Positions 61,082 to 64,000 of a stretch of 64,000 nucleotides of DNA are shown piece by piece. Both the position numbers and the translations under genes were made by a program. Origin of the DNA: Ornithinimicrobium flavum (GTDB lineage: Bacteria; Actinomycetota; Actinomycetes; Actinomycetales; Dermatophilaceae); NCBI RefSeq assembly GCF_004526345.1, contig NZ_CP038213.1, positions 2,294,001 to 2,358,000 on the forward strand, written 5' to 3'. A model generated the notes under the pieces. That model saw only the letters and a list, made by a program, of their open reading frames with translations, was not told where the DNA came from and did not search any database. Position 1 is the first letter of the stretch, and every line of letters begins with the position of its first letter.

Positions 61082-62887
61082 TCAGCCGCGGGAGGAGGCA
61101 CCCACGGGGGGCAGGCTCTTCTCCCGGTTGAGCATCCAGAGCACCACCCCCACGATCAGTGCGAGCACCACCACGGCATACACGATGCCGGTGAGGGTGA
61201 AGCCGTAGATCATGAGGTAGCCGACACCACCCGCCACCAGGCAGTAGTAGGCGGTGATGAGCGCCGTCTTGCGGATCAGGTCACCCTCACGTCCCAGCAG
61301 GCCGACCGTGGCCGACGCGGCGACGATGTTGTGGATCGCCACGGGGTTGCCACCCGCACCGCCGATTGCCTGGGTCGCCACGACCGTCTCCTGGGCCACG
61401 CCGATCTCGGTGCCGGTGGAGAACTGGAAGAGGGAGAAGGTGAGGTTGGAGACCGTGTTGGACCCGGCGACGAAGGCACCCAGCGCGCCGATCCAGGGGC
61501 TGAGGAGCGGCCAGTTCGCCCCGGCGACCGCCGCCGCGCCCTCGGCCAGGGTGACCGGCATGGACGCCAGGGTGGACTCCGTGAATTCCGGGCCGGAGCG
61601 GATGAGGATGCGCACGAGCGGCAGGGCGAAGAGCAGGGCCACCGCGGTGCCGAGGATCTGCTTGCCCGCGACCGTCCAGGTCCGCCGGATCTGATCGCCG
61701 TTCATCCGGTGCAGGGCGTAGGTGATGAGGACGGTGACGATGAAGACGGTGCCCGGGCTGTAGATCCACTGCCAGTTCGTCGAGATGCCGGTGCCGAGGA
61801 TGTTCTCGACGGGGATCGTGACCCAGGGGGCGTCCGCCCGCAGCGCGTTCGTGAGGGGCTCGATCAGGCGGGTCGCCAGCAGCAGGACCGCGATGATGAC
61901 GTAGGGGGCCCAGGCGGTCTTGATGCCCATCTTGCGCCGGGTGATGTCCTCCAGGTGGTCCGCGTCGACCGAGCCGATCCAGCGCTCCTCCCAGGAGGCG
62001 CGCGGACCGAACTCGAAGATCTCCTTGGGCATGAGGAAGCCCTTGCTGGAGGTGAACATCACCAGCGCCAGGCCGATCAGACCACCGATGAGGGAGGGGA
62101 ACTCCGGGCCGGCGAGGAAGGCGACGGCGACGTAGGGCACCGTCATCGCCACCGAGGCGTAGATCGCGAAGGGCCAGATCTTCAGGCCCTCGGCGAAGCT
62201 CCTGCGCTCCCCGAAGAAGCCGGTGAGGAAGACCGAGATGAGCAGCGGGATGAGCAGCCCGGCGATCGCGTGGATGACCGAGACCTGGCTGGCGATCTGC
62301 GCGACGTACTCCATGTGGGTCAGGCCGAGCTCGGCCTCCCTGGCCTCGACACCGGGGTCCCCGGCCAGGCCGTTGCCGACGCCGACGATCATCGGCGTGC
62401 CCACCGCCCCGAAGGAGACCGGGGTCGACTGGATGATCAGGCCGACCATGACGGCGGCCATCGCCGGGAAGCCCAGCGCCAGCATGAGCGGGGCCACCAC
62501 CGCGGCGGGGGTGCCGAAGCCGGAGGCGCCCTCGATGAAAGAGCCGAAGAGCCAGCCGATGATGATCGCCTGGACGCGCCGGTCGGGCGAGATCGAGTTG
62601 AACCCGGCCCGGATGGTGCTCATGGCACCGCTGGCGATGACGGTCGACAGGAGCAGCAGGGCGCCGAAGACGATGTAGAGCAGGGTAATCGCGACGACCA
62701 GCCCCTCGATCGTGGCGGCGGCGACCGCGGTCGGGTTCATCTTCCACACGCTCATCGCGATGATCACGGTGACGACGTACCCGACGGGCATGGCGTACTT
62801 GGCCGGCCAGCGGAAGCCTGCCAGGAGCACACCGACGACCACGATGGGCGCGATCGCAAGGAGGCTCAGCACTGCAAGGTTGTCCAC
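61082..62887 (-). CDS. lldP: L-lactate permease (LctP/LldP family)
   Basis: This 601-residue membrane protein has about 13-14 hydrophobic segments. It begins [20 protein letters not shown] and has [20 protein letters not shown] (family signature), [40 protein letters not shown] and [20 protein letters not shown]. It is a proton symporter for lactate, often also glycolate. GTG 62887 with AAAGGTG before it is chosen over an upstream ATG at 62950 that lies beyond the operator. It converges with glcDEF and shares its operator type. Confidence 0.9.
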   Translation of the reverse strand: MDNLAVLSLLAIAPIVVVGVLLAGFRWPAKYAMPVGYVVTVIIAMSVWKMNPTAVAAATIEGLVVAITLLYIVFGALLLLSTVIASGAMSTIRAGFNSISPDRRVQAIIIGWLFGSFIEGASGFGTPAAVVAPLMLALGFPAMAAVMVGLIIQSTPVSFGAVGTPMIVGVGNGLAGDPGVEAREAELGLTHMEYVAQIASQVSVIHAIAGLLIPLLISVFLTGFFGERRSFAEGLKIWPFAIYASVAMTVPYVAVAFLAGPEFPSLIGGLIGLALVMFTSSKGFLMPKEIFEFGPRASWEERWIGSVDADHLEDITRRKMGIKTAWAPYVIIAVLLLATRLIEPLTNALRADAPWVTIPVENILGTGISTNWQWIYSPGTVFIVTVLITYALHRMNGDQIRRTWTVAGKQILGTAVALLFALPLVRILIRSGPEFTESTLASMPVTLAEGAAAVAGANWPLLSPWIGALGAFVAGSNTVSNLTFSLFQFSTGTEIGVAQETVVATQAIGGAGGNPVAIHNIVAASATVGLLGREGDLIRKTALITAYYCLVAGGVGYLMIYGFTLTGIVYAVVVLALIVGVVLWMLNREKSLPPVGASSRG

Positions 62888-62925
62888 GTTGACACCTTTC
62901 TGGGGCGGGTCGGCCCGGGAGGGAT

Positions 62926-62936
62926 TGGCCTGACCA
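62926..62936. promoter_or_regulatory. GntR/FadR-type operator upstream of lldP
   Basis: TGGCCTGACCA is a one-mismatch version of the TGGTC-G-GACCA operator of glcDEF. Over 18 bases (62923-62940 against 56726-56743) 14 are identical, including GATTGG and GACCATT. It lies about 40 bases before the lldP start, just downstream of a possible -10 (CATAGT on the minus strand). Confidence 0.6.
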
Positions 62937-63053
62937 TTCGACGGTTGCACTATGCCCGTCGGTCGGGGTCACGTCAAGAACCTCGCGCGGCCAGTCCGCG
63001 TCGGCCGGCCGCCCCGGGGGGCGCGCCCGACGGCGGCCGGCCCGGGGACACGA

Positions 63054-63086
63054 CGAAGGCCGGGCACCTGGGGTGCCCGGCCTTCG
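63054..63086 (-). terminator. Terminator downstream of tRNA-Ala
   Basis: CGAAGGCCGGGCACC (63054-63068) and GGTGCCCGGCCTTCG (63072-63086) are perfect 15-base arms around a three-base loop, five bases after the tRNA 3' end on the minus strand. No T run follows, as is common for actinobacterial terminators. Confidence 0.8.
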
Positions 63087-63091
63087 GTCCG

Positions 63092-63164
63092 TGGAGCTGA
63101 GGGGATTCGAACCCCTGACCCCCTCCATGCCATGGAGGTGCGCTACCAACTGCGCTACAGCCCC
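63092..63164 (-). tRNA. tRNA-Ala (GGC anticodon)
   Basis: On the minus strand the acceptor arms GGGGCTG (63164-63158) and CAGCTCC (63099-63093) pair with one G-U, and discriminator A is at 63092. The anticodon loop ATGGCAT within CTCC/GGAG arms gives GGC for Ala. The G3-U70 wobble pair, the alanine identity element, is present. A terminator follows. Confidence 0.95.
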
Positions 63165-63239
63165 GTGAGGACTGGATCACTTTACCCAGCCGATCGCGCA
63201 TTTCCCAAATCGCAGGTCACGCGGCCCGGACGGCCGTTC

Positions 63240-63874
63240 TCAGCGGTCGGTCACGCTCCCGATCCCTGGCGTCACACCGACGTTCCAGCAGTCCAGGCGC
63301 CAGCCGGTGCGGTGCTCGACCAGCTCGGCCCAGTGGCAGTTGTGGAGGCCCACGAGGGACAGCCACGCCTGCCGGTAGGTGAGGCCCACGACCTCCGCGA
63401 CCAGCGCCCGGCTGGCGAGCCCGTGGGTGGCGACGACGGCCGTCTCTCCCGCCCCGAGCTCGGTGAGGAGCTCCTCGAACGCCTCCCCCGTGCGCACCTG
63501 CAGGTCGGCGACCCGCTCCCCCGTCCCCCGCGGACGACGTCCTCCCCCCGGTCCAGCGCGGCGAGCACCTCCGGCTCCTCCCGCGCGATCTCGGCGTGGG
63601 TCCGGCCCTCCCACCGGCCCACATCGATCTCCCGCCACCGCGGGTCGGTCCGCACCGGCATCCCGGTGCGGCTCCCGAGCGCCGACGCGGTCGACGCGGC
63701 GCGGTCCAGGTCGCTGGCGACCAGCCGGCTCACCCCGCGTCCGGCGAGCACCTGCGCGGCGGCCTGCGCCTGCTGCCGACCCCGGTCCGACAGGGGGGTG
63801 TCCAGGTGCCCCTGGTAGATCCCGCCCGCGTTGTGCGCGGTCTCGCCGTGCCGCCAGACGATGACGCGCCGCAT
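63240..63874 (-). CDS. Histidine phosphatase (phosphoglycerate-mutase-like) family protein (one frameshift)
   Basis: The protein has about 211 residues. It starts MRRVIVWRHGETAHNAGGIY with the catalytic RHGET, then LVASDLDRAASTASALGSRT, PRWREIDVGRWEGRTHAEIA and, in the second frame, AVVATHGLASRALVAEVVGL (second catalytic His). The frame switches near 63535, at C6 runs. It is 23 bases after rsfS, the usual nadD-rsfS-phosphatase order, and followed by tRNA-Ala. The substrate is unknown; 'phosphoglycerate mutase' is a fold name here. Confidence 0.85.
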
Positions 63875-63897
63875 ACCAGGTCGCCCCGCGTGCGGGG

Positions 63898-64000
63898 TCA
63901 GGCCTCCGCAGCCGGGCGGGACTCCGGCATGACGACCACCGGGCAGTCCTTCCACAACCGCTCGAGGCCGTAGAACTCCCGGTCCTCGCTGTGCAGCACG
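63898..64000 (-). CDS. rsfS: Ribosomal silencing factor RsfS, C-terminal 33 residues (runs off right edge)
   Basis: The minus strand ends in HSEDREFYGLERLWKDCPVV followed by VMPESRPAAEA and TGA at 63898. The REFYGLERLW stretch is the conserved C-terminus of RsfS, which binds ribosomal protein L14 and blocks subunit joining during starvation. The gene begins outside the window. Confidence 0.85.
   Translation of the reverse strand, partial: VLHSEDREFYGLERLWKDCPVVVMPESRPAAEA

Overview
The window comes from the chromosome of a very GC-rich actinobacterium. The gene content (DUF3145, DUF3097, DUF2277, SigE-type ECF factors, Zur-controlled zinc uptake, hrcA-dnaJ with CIRCE, dhaKLM, stand-alone LigD polymerase domain) and the many leaderless genes with a TAnnnT box 5-8 bases before the start codon fit an Intrasporangiaceae/Ornithinimicrobiaceae-like member of the Micrococcales. 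That placement is inference from gene content, not a database match. Almost everything is conserved housekeeping chromosome; no transposase, integrase, phage gene or CRISPR array was seen.

Layout. 0-5 kb: 5' part of a DUF3145 gene, a CBS-domain protein, a CAU tRNA, a four-gene glutamate-type ABC importer (ATPase, lipoprotein, two permeases), tRNA-Asn. 5-10.5 kb: dnaG, a drug-efflux MFS gene, a LigD polymerase-domain gene and a DUF1801 gene, all broken by frameshifts as read. 10.5-23.4 kb: two separate ECF sigma/membrane-protein pairs, a tightly coupled six-gene operon containing dgt, a sulfurtransferase, a DJ-1/PfpI protein, dusB and the divergent lysG/lysE pair. 23.5-30 kb: glyS, the zinc block znuACB-zur behind a Zur box, uppS and recO. 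30-38.9 kb: alkB behind a repeat region with two DnaA boxes, dhaKLM, era, a CNNM-type protein, ybeY, phoH. 39-46.3 kb: an MFS gene, rsmE, dnaJ, hrcA, fumC, DUF3097 and DUF4870 genes. 46.3-52 kb: a gene-free stretch with a candidate structured RNA, hemW, a DUF559 gene flanked by inverted repeats, trmB, lepA. 52-55 kb: three acyltransferase-type genes, one fused to a PIG-L deacetylase. 55-64 kb: malate synthase, glycolate oxidase glcDEF, L-lactate permease, tRNA-Ala, a histidine phosphatase and the 3' end of rsfS.

How the genes work together. Glycolate oxidase makes glyoxylate, which malate synthase condenses with acetyl-CoA; fumC and a lactate permease sit in the same carbon-metabolism context, and glcDEF and lldP share a near-identical palindromic operator. 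Zinc uptake is closed into a feedback loop by Zur. DhaK, DhaL and a DhaM carrying its own HPr and complete enzyme I form a self-contained PEP-driven dihydroxyacetone kinase. The translation/RNA genes (era, ybeY, phoH, rsmE, trmB, lepA, hemW, rsfS, glyS, dusB) are in conserved neighbourhoods. Many genes overlap by four bases (ATGA or GTGA), indicating translational coupling.

Caution: more than twenty single- or few-base frameshifts interrupt genes, several of them essential, often at G or C runs. They are densest at 5.6-10.2 kb and most likely are sequence errors, so reading frames in affected genes are reconstructions.
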